Positions 54,597 through 62,387 of a DNA stretch of 64,000 nucleotides are shown in pieces. The DNA is from Limisphaerales bacterium (GTDB lineage: Bacteria > Verrucomicrobiota > Verrucomicrobiia > Limisphaerales > UBA1096). The notes beneath the pieces were generated by a model. The model did not search any database. It was given only the letters and a program-made list of their open reading frames with translations, and was not told where the DNA came from. The translations under genes were made by a program, and so were the position numbers. The DNA lies in the NCBI GenBank assembly GCA_004213515.1, contig SHAK01000010.1, positions 1 through 64,000 of the forward strand. The letters are read 5' to 3'. How positions within the stretch are numbered: position 1 is the first letter of the stretch; the number at the start of each line of letters is the position of its first letter.

Positions 54597-55067
54597 ATGG
54601 ATGATTTACAGGAGCAGTTTGATGATGCGACATATGCCTTTAGTCAGGGTGATTACGATGCTGCAGCTAAAGGTTTTGAAGATATATTGCTGTTAGATGA
54701 TAACCATTTTGATGCAAGGATGTCGTACAGCATGGCTTTATGTCGATTGGGAAATCTGGAGCGCGCTATTGAAGAAGGCCACAAGGTTGAGGTAATGCGT
54801 CCAGATGATCAAATGGTACATACTAATTTATCTTTATATTATGTGAAAATTGGGAATAAAGATGCTGCTGAACATCACGGATTACAATCGAAGATAGCCT
54901 CTTGGAAACAACCTGCGAATGATTCATCCTCTGATATAAATGATCAAAGTGAATTGCAGATGAATAAGCCTAAAGTGGAGTCTTTTAAATTACCCGGTAA
55001 GTTTCCTGATATGCCATGGCGAAAGAGCCGAAATGATGACAAAGAAGTTGGAGATGAAAATGGCTGA
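54597..55067 (+). CDS. Small TPR-repeat protein
   Basis: The start is set at ATG 54597; an earlier ATG at 54525 lies inside the terminator and is unlikely to be transcribed. The 156-residue product has about two and a half TPR units (ATYAFSQGDYDAAAKGFEDILLLD, ARMSYSMALCRLGNLERAIEEG, VHTNLSLYYVKIGNKDAAEHHG) and a polar tail. It has no signal peptide and is probably a cytoplasmic interaction protein. Its 3' end overlaps the Rieske gene by 8 bases. The partner cannot be named. Confidence 0.78.
   Translation: MDDLQEQFDDATYAFSQGDYDAAAKGFEDILLLDDNHFDARMSYSMALCRLGNLERAIEEGHKVEVMRPDDQMVHTNLSLYYVKIGNKDAAEHHGLQSKIASWKQPANDSSSDINDQSELQMNKPKVESFKLPGKFPDMPWRKSRNDDKEVGDENG
55050..55053 (+). promoter_or_regulatory. 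Shine-Dalgarno-like GGAG for Rieske gene
   Basis: GGAG six bases before ATG 55060 picks this ATG out of several nearby candidates (55033, 55054). It lies inside the TPR gene and supports coupled translation. Confidence 0.6.
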
Positions 55068-55374
55068 AAATTTTTTAAAAGTAGCAGATATTAATGAGTT
55101 GCAAGAAGGCAGGGGTATTCAAAAAGTTGTCAATAATCGTGAGATAGGATTGTTTTGCGAAGATGGCCAAGTTTTTGCAATAGATGGAGAGTGCCCTCAT
55201 GTCGGAGGTCCTCTGGGGGAGGGTTTTGTTGAGGAAGGTAAGGTTTATTGTCCATTGCATGGCTGGCCTTTTGATTTAAAGACCGGCAAGTGTTTGACAA
55301 ATTCTCGAGCCAAGGTTGAATGTTTTTCAACTAAGGTAAAAGATGGCGAGGTGTTTATTAGTTTATCAGAATAA
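55060..55374 (+). CDS. Rieske [2Fe-2S] ferredoxin-like protein
   Basis: The two cluster-binding halves are CPHVGGPLGEG and CPLHGWPFDLKTGKC, giving the Cys-X-His and Cys-X2-His ligands of a Rieske centre. At 104 residues this is a soluble single-domain member of the NirD/biphenyl-dioxygenase-ferredoxin type, probably an electron carrier in the cytoplasm. The start is ATG 55060, supported by a GGAG six bases upstream. It overlaps the TPR gene by 8 bases; the small coiled-coil gene follows 9 bases after its stop. Confidence 0.9.
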   Translation: MAENFLKVADINELQEGRGIQKVVNNREIGLFCEDGQVFAIDGECPHVGGPLGEGFVEEGKVYCPLHGWPFDLKTGKCLTNSRAKVECFSTKVKDGEVFISLSE

Positions 55375-55383
55375 CTTATAATA

Positions 55384-55659
55384 ATGAAATCAGCATTTGA
55401 ATTAGCTATGGAGCGCTTGGAAAAAGAGTCTCCGACACAAGAGTTAACAGAAGATCAAAAGGCCAAATTGTCTGAGCTTAGTAAGGTTTATGAGGCTAAG
55501 ATTGCGGATAAGGAGCTTTTCTTAAATAGAGAGATCGCTAAGGCTGAAGAGGCTGGTGAATTTGAGCAAATAGAACAACTAACAAAACAGTTAGCTAGCG
55601 ATCGAAAAGTTCTTGAAGAAGAACTTTCTCAGAAGAAAAACGAAGTGCGTGATAGTTAG
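55384..55659 (+). CDS. Small coiled-coil protein of unknown function
   Basis: This 91-residue protein is highly charged and helical throughout (KAKLSELSKVYEAKIADKELFL, EFEQIEQLTKQLASDRKVLEEEL) and should form a coiled coil. I do not recognise a family. It follows the Rieske gene by 9 bases and overlaps the convergent Nudix stop by 4 bases. It may be a small structural or adaptor protein; its reality rests on operon context and clean helical composition. Confidence 0.65.
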   Translation: MKSAFELAMERLEKESPTQELTEDQKAKLSELSKVYEAKIADKELFLNREIAKAEEAGEFEQIEQLTKQLASDRKVLEEELSQKKNEVRDS

Positions 55660-56222
55660 TCGGTTTTATTATTAGAGTTACTAAATAAGGAGAGTGCGGC
55701 GATCATTAGTGAGTGGCTGATTGTTCCATTGGAAATAAGTTTTGGAATATTTTTTATAGGAACCAAGCGAATAGCTAGATCTTCGCCTTCATCAAATTCT
55801 GTTTTATGTTTAAGTTTTGAATTTCTTATCACGAATGTGTGAACCTTATTATTCATGATAGCTGGATTAGCATAAACTAAACCAACAAATTCTGGACTTT
55901 CCCCTGAATAACCAGTCTCCTCTCTCAATTCTCTTGGAGCAGTCTCTACTGGTATTTCTCCAGGATCAATCATTCCACCAGGTAATTCGAGTTCAATTAG
56001 GCTTGTTCCTTGCCTATATTGTTCGACCATTACTAATTCATCATCTTTTGTAATTGCAATGACATTGCACCAATCGACAGATTCAATAACATAAAAATTA
56101 CGTTTTTTTCCAGTTCTTGGGGAAGTTCGATTATCTGAACGGACCTTAAATATTTTAAAATCACCAACAATTTCACTGCTATTCAAATGCCAAGGCTTAA
56201 TGCTGGTATTTTTAGTTGGCAT
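55656..56222 (-). CDS. Nudix hydrolase, ADP-ribose-pyrophosphatase-like
   Basis: The Nudix box GGMIDPGEIPVETAPRELREETGY is complete, with the metal-binding Glu residues of REEETGxx present. NVIAITKDDELVMVEQYRQGTSLIELELPGG is typical of the NudF-type ADP-sugar pyrophosphatases. Length is 188. The start overlaps the stop of the 70-residue protein by 11 bases, suggesting coupling. It hydrolyses nucleoside-diphosphate-linked compounds in the cytoplasm; the exact substrate is uncertain. Confidence 0.9.
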   Translation of the reverse strand: MPTKNTSIKPWHLNSSEIVGDFKIFKVRSDNRTSPRTGKKRNFYVIESVDWCNVIAITKDDELVMVEQYRQGTSLIELELPGGMIDPGEIPVETAPRELREETGYSGESPEFVGLVYANPAIMNNKVHTFVIRNSKLKHKTEFDEGEDLAIRLVPIKNIPKLISNGTISHSLMIAALSLFSNSNNKTD

Positions 56223-56424
56223 TCGTTTTATCTTGTGCAGCCCAGCCTTGGCTCATGAGGCTTATTAGATATGCCAAGGATTCCGGTTGGGTTTGATTTC
56301 GTTCCTTGGCTAATTGGAGCGAGCGCTTGGTTAATTGATGAGACATTTCAACAGACCTTGATTCTGGACATCCCAAGTTAATCAAGAGCTTAGCTAAATC
56401 TTCATTATTAACCATTTCGCTCAT
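56212..56424 (-). CDS. Small conserved-looking helical protein, unknown function
   Basis: The 70-residue product (opening SEMVNNEDLAKLLINLGCPESRS) is helical and rich in charged residues and ends in GWAAQDKTNAN. I recognise no domain. The gene lies between the cyclophilin and Nudix genes and overlaps the Nudix start by 11 bases, so it is likely translated. It could be a small regulator or subunit. An unrelated frame on the opposite strand is absent. Confidence 0.6.
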   Translation of the reverse strand: MSEMVNNEDLAKLLINLGCPESRSVEMSHQLTKRSLQLAKERNQTQPESLAYLISLMSQGWAAQDKTNAN

Positions 56425-56446
56425 CTAGATATTTAGCTGAAGTTAG

Positions 56447-56956
56447 TCAAGAAATTCGGATACTAGTAACTTCGATACGTTCTTTGGGTTTACTGTTTTC
56501 TCCGCTATTGCTTGTTTCGACAGGGGTTTCGCCAATAGAGCTTAGTACATCGTCACCTGAGCTTAGGGATCCAAATGCAGTATATTGTCCATCGAGAAAG
56601 TTTGCTTCAGCGAGACAAATAAAAAACTGACTGCCTGCAGAATCTGGATTTGAAGAACGTGCCATCGAAATTACTCCTCGAACATGAGGGTGATCACTAA
56701 ACTCTGCTTTGATTGTATGTCCTGGCCCACCAGTTCCCCATAGGTCTTCTAGAGCTTGATCTTTGGTTTGTGGGTCGCCTCCTTGGACCATGAAACCAGC
56801 CATAATCCGATGGAAACATGTGCCATCGTAAAAACCATCATTAGCAAGTTTAGTAAAATTTTCCACTGTTCCGGGGGCTACTTCATTCCATAGTTCAATA
56901 GTTATTTCGCCTTTAGTAGTTACAATAGTTGCAATAGTATTAGTCTTTTCACTCAT
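56447..56956 (-). CDS. Peptidyl-prolyl cis-trans isomerase (cyclophilin type)
   Basis: Cyclophilin motifs are clear: FTKLANDGFYDGTCFHRIMAGFMVQGGD, VISMARSSNPDSAGSQFFICLAEANFLDGQYTAFG, with the catalytic-site Arg and Phe in FHRIM. No signal peptide is present, so the enzyme is cytoplasmic and helps proline isomerisation during folding. Length (169) is that of the minimal bacterial single-domain form. It is followed by the small protein and Nudix genes and preceded by ThuA six bases upstream on the strand, giving a likely four-gene transcript. Confidence 0.93.
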   Translation of the reverse strand: MSEKTNTIATIVTTKGEITIELWNEVAPGTVENFTKLANDGFYDGTCFHRIMAGFMVQGGDPQTKDQALEDLWGTGGPGHTIKAEFSDHPHVRGVISMARSSNPDSAGSQFFICLAEANFLDGQYTAFGSLSSGDDVLSSIGETPVETSNSGENSKPKERIEVTSIRIS

Positions 56957-56962
56957 AATAAA

Positions 56963-57925
56963 TTATTTGGCTAATGAAACTTCAGTTTTTGTTGGAAAGT
57001 TTTTTGGTAGAGATTGGGTTACTTTGCCAGTTGCTAGCCATTCTGCTGATCGGTTCAGTGTTGTTATGAAGCCTACGCATTGAATTGATTTTCCATTTTC
57101 ATGGCCCATTGGGGTATGGAAAATAAGTCCTTTACCATATTTGATGGTAATCATCATAGGTTCGTGGCGTTTGCTTTTAGCACTATATGCAGTTGCAAGA
57201 ATATCCATATTTTCAGCTGGACCACGTAGTGAGTCATAAAGCTCATCCTTGGCATGGAGCCACTCAGAAGGCATGCCTTTAGTAATAGGGTGATCAGTTT
57301 TTCGAACGATTATTTTGAAGGGGTGTTGTGGACCATGGCTTCCTCCGCGTCCAGGCTGACTGTTACGAACAATTTTACCTTGGTCATCGTAGTAAACATA
57401 TGGGCCATTTTTTTCAGTGCGCCCCCCCCAGCCACCAAGCCCAATCATTTTATTGTACTCAAGCCAATTCGGGAAAGAATTGTCGGCAGCATGAACAACA
57501 ATGAAACGGCCGCCGTTTTTCATGTATTTTTCGAAAGATTGCTGAACGGGTTTAGGCCAATCCTCCCCATTATAATTGCTAACAATAACATCATATTCTG
57601 AGAAAGCAGGACGAAATTGATCCCATTTAGTTTTAAATATTTTTCTAATTTGTTTTGCGGCTTTTTCGGCTTGCTCTTTTTGACTCTCATTAAGATTTTT
57701 TGGGGGACGAGGTGCTCGAGGGGGGGAAGTGATAACATCTACCTCAAAAAGTTCGGTTTTTTCCATCTGAACCTTCATGTAAGGGGTCATAGCAGCCCAG
57801 TTGTGATTGTTCTGGCCGTCTATATAAAGGATACTGATCTTTCCAGCTAATGCTGGGGTTGTTATGGTAGTAAGTGCTATTGCACTTACGATAGATAATT
57901 TCATTAAACCAGCTAAAGGGTTCAT
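56963..57925 (-). CDS. ThuA-like domain protein, exported
   Basis: A signal peptide (about 1-28) precedes a ThuA-like (trehalose-utilisation) class I glutamine-amidotransferase-like domain: ILYIDGQNNHNWAAMTPYM, YDVIVSNYNGEDWPKPVQ, GGRFIVVHAADNSFPNW and HPITKGMPSEWLHAKDELYDSL. PVC genomes have many of these secreted proteins, linked to sugar metabolism, but their reaction is unknown. A run of eight Gs on the coding strand (57422-57429) and seven (57720-57726 region) encode Gly/Pro stretches. It stands at the head of the minus-strand cyclophilin group, divergent from lnt. Confidence 0.88.
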   Translation of the reverse strand: MNPLAGLMKLSIVSAIALTTITTPALAGKISILYIDGQNNHNWAAMTPYMKVQMEKTELFEVDVITSPPRAPRPPKNLNESQKEQAEKAAKQIRKIFKTKWDQFRPAFSEYDVIVSNYNGEDWPKPVQQSFEKYMKNGGRFIVVHAADNSFPNWLEYNKMIGLGGWGGRTEKNGPYVYYDDQGKIVRNSQPGRGGSHGPQHPFKIIVRKTDHPITKGMPSEWLHAKDELYDSLRGPAENMDILATAYSAKSKRHEPMMITIKYGKGLIFHTPMGHENGKSIQCVGFITTLNRSAEWLATGKVTQSLPKNFPTKTEVSLAK

Positions 57926-58022
57926 CTGTTAGACGTTGACGGGAGTGTGTCACCTTCGCAAGTCAAAAGCCGAGTGCTGGACTCGTTGATTTTACTCGGG
58001 CAATCTCTTTTTTTAATCTGAA

Positions 58023-59609
58023 GTGAATAAATTAAGCCCATCAAGATTGTTGTTAGCTTTGGTACTTGGTTTCGCTTGGGCTTTAGCCTTTCCGGAACCC
58101 GGATGGTCAGGCTTGGCTTGGTTAGTACCAGGGACTCTACTAGTATTAGTTTCTGGGATAAATGGCTGGCGTTTATTTGGCCTAGCTTTTCTGGCGGCTT
58201 TGGTTTTTCGTTTAGTTTCATTAAGGTTTTTACTCAATATTCCACATGTTCCTGGCGCTTTTAGTGGTTGGCTAGCGTTAAGTATTTATTCGGCATTTTT
58301 TCCAGCGATTTGGGTGTCATTGTGTGGGATATGCTTTCGTTTTGAATTAAGGATAGACCAGTGGCCTTGGTTTAAACGCTTTTGCTTTGGATTATTTGTG
58401 TCAGCTCTTTGGGTTGGTATAGAGATGTTTCAAGCTCGATTACTAGGTGGTTATCCGTGGAATTTTCTTGGTGTTACGCAATTTGAAAATAAACCTTTAA
58501 TTCAAATAGCTTCAGTAACAGGTGTTTACGGCGTTTCATTTTTAATTGTTTGGCTTTCAGTTAATTTGTTATTTGCAGTAATTCAGATTCGAAAAAAAAC
58601 AGTTAGTCCTTGGGGCTGGGCGTCTGATGTCGTGGTGCCTTGTTTGTTTCTAATGGTCTCATGTGTTTTTGGATTATTTCGTATTGGATCTTTTGAGGAA
58701 GGGAGTACAAGATATAAATTTGCTGTGGTTCAACCAAGCATCCCACAGCGGTTAATTTGGTCATCAGGTAGTGAGGAGGCTCGTTTAGACAAGGTGCTTG
58801 AACTTTCTGAGTTTGCGCTACTATCAAAACCAGATTTTTTAGTTTGGCCAGAATCTAGCGCGCCGATTACACAAGAAAAATGGCCGAAGCTAAAGCAGAT
58901 GCTACTATCTGAAAATGTACCTCTAATTTTGGGTGTTGATGATGTAGAGAAAGACTTGGATTCCGAAAAAATTAATTACTATAACAGTGCAGCTTTTGTG
59001 CCTGTAGATGGCAAGCTCCCTATAGTTTATAGAAAACGTCGTTTGGTAATGTTTGGAGAGTATATTCCTTTAGAGAGTTTGTTTCCTTTCATTAAGTATC
59101 TATCCCCGATCGGAGGTAGTTTTTCAGAAGGTAAAATGTCTGTTCAATTTCCACTAAAAGATCAGGAGCTAACTATGGCTCCAATTATTTGTTTTGAAGA
59201 CTCGTTTCCACACGGGGTGCGCGAACATGTGTTGCCTGAAACAAGTTTGATTGTGAATTTAACTAATGATGGTTGGTTTGGGAAAGGTCCTGCTCAATGG
59301 CAACATGCGGCAAATGCTGTTTTTCGCACTATTGAGAACGGTATTCCTATGGTGCGAAGTTGTAATAATGGATTATCTTGCTGGATTGATTCTTTTGGCC
59401 AAGTACGTCGCTTTTTTGGAGAGGAAAGTGGTGATATATATGGGGCCGGGTTTGCTGTATTTGAAATTCCAATTCTAAAATCTCGCAATTCGACATTTTA
59501 TAATAAATATGGCGATATTTTTGGCTGGTTTTGTTTAGGTATTAGCTTTGTTTCAGTACTAGCTATTTTTGCTAAGCGAAGACTACACACGGGTAAAGAA
59601 ATCAGTTAG
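58023..59609 (+). CDS. lnt: Apolipoprotein N-acyltransferase
   Basis: About six membrane spans occupy residues 1-220. A nitrilase-fold domain follows with the triad in recognisable motifs: Glu in VWPESSAPI, Lys in YRKRRLVMFGEYIPLE and Cys in APIICFEDSFPHG; NLTNDGWFGKGPAQWQH and NGIPMVRSCNNG complete the Lnt signature. A final span lies near the C-terminus. The enzyme N-acylates the lipid-modified cysteine of lipoproteins in the inner membrane. The start is GTG at 58023. DUF58 follows 24 bases later. The presence of several lipoproteins here (46062, 9741) is consistent. Confidence 0.93.
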   Translation: MNKLSPSRLLLALVLGFAWALAFPEPGWSGLAWLVPGTLLVLVSGINGWRLFGLAFLAALVFRLVSLRFLLNIPHVPGAFSGWLALSIYSAFFPAIWVSLCGICFRFELRIDQWPWFKRFCFGLFVSALWVGIEMFQARLLGGYPWNFLGVTQFENKPLIQIASVTGVYGVSFLIVWLSVNLLFAVIQIRKKTVSPWGWASDVVVPCLFLMVSCVFGLFRIGSFEEGSTRYKFAVVQPSIPQRLIWSSGSEEARLDKVLELSEFALLSKPDFLVWPESSAPITQEKWPKLKQMLLSENVPLILGVDDVEKDLDSEKINYYNSAAFVPVDGKLPIVYRKRRLVMFGEYIPLESLFPFIKYLSPIGGSFSEGKMSVQFPLKDQELTMAPIICFEDSFPHGVREHVLPETSLIVNLTNDGWFGKGPAQWQHAANAVFRTIENGIPMVRSCNNGLSCWIDSFGQVRRFFGEESGDIYGAGFAVFEIPILKSRNSTFYNKYGDIFGWFCLGISFVSVLAIFAKRRLHTGKEIS

Positions 59610-59633
59610 AGTGATGCCCGCTTTTGTTATTTT

Positions 59634-60593
59634 ATGATTCCAAAAGAGATACTTAAAAAAATTCGGCAAATTGAATTACGCACCAAGCGGTTAGTAACTG
59701 ATACTTTAGCCGGCCAGTATCATAGTGCTTTTAAAGGTCAAGGTCTGCATTTTGAAGAGGTTCGTGAATATTCTCCTGGGGATGAGATACGTTCAATTGA
59801 TTGGAATGTAACGGCTAGAATGAATCAGCCTTTCGTAAAGGTTTACTCTGAGGAGCGAGAATTAACTCTGATGTTGTTGGTAGATCTAAGCGGCTCTGGT
59901 TTCTTTGGTTCTGTAGAGCAAACTAAGCGAGAGGTGGCAGCTGAGATAGCTTCAGTGCTGGCCTTTTCGGCAATTCGTAATAATGATAAGGTCGGTTTAA
60001 TTTTATTTACTGACAAGGTCGAGAAATTTGTTCCTCCAAGAAAAGGTCGTTTTCATGTGTTGCGAGTAATTCGAGAAATCCTATTTTTTGAACCGCAAAA
60101 TAGAGGTACTAACTTGAATGGCGCATTAGAGTTTCTTGGGCGAGTTGTTCCGAGGAAAGCAATAACAGTTTGCGTGTCTGATTTTCTGGGGCAGACTAAT
60201 CCTAGTCGTCAGATGATGGATATGCATTTGCGTCGACATGTTGTTCTTTCAGAGACCTTATCACAAACCTCTGCTATTGCTTTACGGCAGGCAAATCGAA
60301 GACATGACGTAGTAGCTGTTCAAATAACAGATCCCCGTGAATTGAATTTGCCCAATGTTGGTTGGGTTGTTCTACAAGATGCGGAAACGGGGCAGACCGT
60401 TGAAATAAATACAGGAGACAAGAGAAGGAGAGAGGCGTACGAAAAAAGACAAGCCGATGCGCAAGAAGAATTATTAAAGTTATTCCGTGTGTCGGGAATT
60501 GACTCCATTCAACTGAGAACTGATGAGCCCTATGCCTCGGCTTTAGAATATTTTTTTGAGATGCGTTCCAAGAGGCGTTATCTGGCAGCTTGA
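59634..60593 (+). CDS. DUF58 domain protein
   Basis: The family motif FEEVREYSPGDEIRSIDWNVTARMNQPFVKVYSEERELTLML lies near residues 42-82 and a VWA-like fold follows (LLVDLSGSG at about 84). The 319-residue length is standard. DUF58 genes usually sit with MoxR ATPase and the BatA/BatB VWA genes; here it leads the DUF4381-like and BatA genes but no MoxR ATPase lies next to it. The stop overlaps the next start by 4 bases. The set is thought to assist folding or activation of partner proteins at the membrane. Confidence 0.9.
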   Translation: MIPKEILKKIRQIELRTKRLVTDTLAGQYHSAFKGQGLHFEEVREYSPGDEIRSIDWNVTARMNQPFVKVYSEERELTLMLLVDLSGSGFFGSVEQTKREVAAEIASVLAFSAIRNNDKVGLILFTDKVEKFVPPRKGRFHVLRVIREILFFEPQNRGTNLNGALEFLGRVVPRKAITVCVSDFLGQTNPSRQMMDMHLRRHVVLSETLSQTSAIALRQANRRHDVVAVQITDPRELNLPNVGWVVLQDAETGQTVEINTGDKRRREAYEKRQADAQEELLKLFRVSGIDSIQLRTDEPYASALEYFFEMRSKRRYLAA

Positions 60594-61207
60594 TAATCGT
60601 GACTAACACCAATACTTCTGCATTAATATTACCGGATCCTAATGGTTCTGTAGATATGTCTGGGGAGGCTTTGGATATTCGTGATATTAAAGGTGTTGTT
60701 GATGTTCCTTCTGGCAATGAGTGGCTTTTTTTTATATTTGCCTTATTTGGTGTTGCGATTGTTGTTTTTATCTCTATTTGGATTATTCGTCGCCACTTGG
60801 CAAAGCGCAGTGAAAAGTCAGTTTTAATTCCTCCTCAGCCACCGCATATTTTAGCTTGGAACAAGCTACAAAGTTCACTTGATTTAATTCATGATGCTGA
60901 TCTTTTTTGTACGGATGTTTCCTTAATTATTAGAGTATATCTTGAGGGTAGATTCGATCTCCAGGCCCCTGACCGAACTACAGAGGAGTTTTTATTTGAG
61001 TTGCAGACTAGCAAATACTTAGACGATTCACATAAAGATTTACTGGGGGATTTTCTTAGTGAGTGTGACTTAGTGAAGTTCGCTAAGGCAGAGCCACCTG
61101 AAAATGAATTGCGACGCTTGCATGAAGCAGCTGGACGTTTGGTTGGTGAGACTCAGCCGAGATTTGAAAAAACTAAAAATGATTTAAAAGAGGAGAATAG
61201 TCTCTGA
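60590..61207 (+). CDS. Membrane protein of BatA cluster, DUF4381-like
   Basis: The 205-residue protein has one membrane span (about 44-67), a short proline-rich segment (SVLIPPQPPHILAW) and a helical cytoplasmic tail with YLEGRFDLQAPDRTTEEFL, which resembles the DUF4381 proteins lying between DUF58 and VWA genes in such clusters. The start is TTG at 60590 (a GTG at 60599 is the alternative); the 4-base overlap with DUF58 favours the TTG. Its stop shares a base with the BatA ATG. Family call is moderate; position is firm. Confidence 0.72.
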   Translation: MIIVTNTNTSALILPDPNGSVDMSGEALDIRDIKGVVDVPSGNEWLFFIFALFGVAIVVFISIWIIRRHLAKRSEKSVLIPPQPPHILAWNKLQSSLDLIHDADLFCTDVSLIIRVYLEGRFDLQAPDRTTEEFLFELQTSKYLDDSHKDLLGDFLSECDLVKFAKAEPPENELRRLHEAAGRLVGETQPRFEKTKNDLKEENSL

Positions 61208-62211
61208 TGCGATTAGAAAGTCCATGGTGGTTGTTGTTGCTGCTATTATTGCCTCTTCTCGATTGGATGCGTAAGCGCTGGTTTGGAGGGCAGCCATCAT
61301 TAATGTTCTCATCTGTGCAATTACTTCGAGGAATCACTGCCTTGAGTAAGCCAAAGTCTGGTCTGTTACTAAATTTTTTGAGGTGGAGCGCTTTGATTTT
61401 TTTTGTAGTTGCCATGGCCCGCCCACAATGGGGTGAAGGGGTAGAGAAAATTAAGGCTAGCGGAATCGATATTGCTGTAGCGTTTGATTTATCTGGTAGT
61501 ATGTTAGCTGAAGATTTTCAACTTAACGGAGAGAGAGTAAATCGTGCGACGGTTGCAAAAAAAGTTTTGAAAGGGTTTGTCGAAGATCGACCAGCAGATC
61601 GAATAGGATTAGTTGCATTTGCAGGTCGTGCTTATATTGCGGCTCCTCTTACATTGGACCATGAATTTCTAATGACAAATCTTAATCGCTTAGAAGCAGG
61701 GAGTGAGGCTATTGAAGATGGAACGGCGATAGGTTCTGCGATAAGTGCTGGTTTGAATCGCCTGCGTAATTTGGATTCTGAGAGTAAAGTAATTATTTTA
61801 ATGACTGATGGGCAAAATAATTCCGGAGCTGTCAATCCATTAACTGCAGCTGAAGCAGCTGAATTACTTGGAGTCAAGGTTTACACTATAGGAGTAGGTA
61901 CTATTGGTATGGCACCTATGCCATATAAAGATGTTTTTAATCGAAAGCGCTACAGGAGCGTCGAAGTTAATATCGATGAAGAAACATTAAAAAAAATTGC
62001 TGAACGGACTGGTGGTAAATATTTTCGAGCAGATTCCAGTCGTAAATTAATGGAAATTTATAATGACATTGATGAATTAGAAAAAACTGAAGTTGAAGTT
62101 GAAAGGTATTTTAATTACGACGAATTATTTTATTACTTTGTTTTAGTGGGTTTGGTCTTGTTGTTGCTTGAGTTAATTCTTGCCAATTCTGTTTGGCTAA
62201 AGCTTCCATAA
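61207..62211 (+). CDS. batA: VWA-domain membrane protein BatA
   Basis: An N-terminal span (ESPWWLLLLLLLPLLDWM), a second span near 57-70, the VWA MIDAS motif DLSGSM near 98-103, VIILMTDGQNNSG and a C-terminal span (YYFVLVGLVLLLLELILA) give the BatA layout. At 334 residues it is of normal length. It follows DUF58 and the DUF4381-like gene without gaps. No BatB or other Bat gene follows; the operon ends here with a 176-base gap. The role in aerotolerance or membrane protein assembly is not settled for this family. Confidence 0.88.
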   Translation: MRLESPWWLLLLLLLPLLDWMRKRWFGGQPSLMFSSVQLLRGITALSKPKSGLLLNFLRWSALIFFVVAMARPQWGEGVEKIKASGIDIAVAFDLSGSMLAEDFQLNGERVNRATVAKKVLKGFVEDRPADRIGLVAFAGRAYIAAPLTLDHEFLMTNLNRLEAGSEAIEDGTAIGSAISAGLNRLRNLDSESKVIILMTDGQNNSGAVNPLTAAEAAELLGVKVYTIGVGTIGMAPMPYKDVFNRKRYRSVEVNIDEETLKKIAERTGGKYFRADSSRKLMEIYNDIDELEKTEVEVERYFNYDELFYYFVLVGLVLLLLELILANSVWLKLP

Positions 62212-62225
62212 TATTTTTGTATAGC

Positions 62226-62253
62226 TTGCGGGTTTAGGGATGACACATATAAT
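62226..62253 (+). promoter_or_regulatory. Possible sigma-70-type promoter upstream of HEAT/heme gene
   Basis: A perfect TATAAT (62248-62253) sits 16 bases after TTGCGG (62226-62231), which matches only part of the -35 consensus. A second TATAAT at 62266-62271 has no good partner. The region is AT-rich, so chance matches are likely. Confidence 0.3.
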
Positions 62254-62387
62254 AAACACCTTAATTATAATGGTTTACTCCAACTTTTTTGAGTGAGTTT
62301 ATGTGCAAGACACTTTAAGAACTAAAGCTCCTGAGCTTGTTGTTTTAAAATAGTGAATTTAATCAGTTTAAATTTTATATTAAGATC

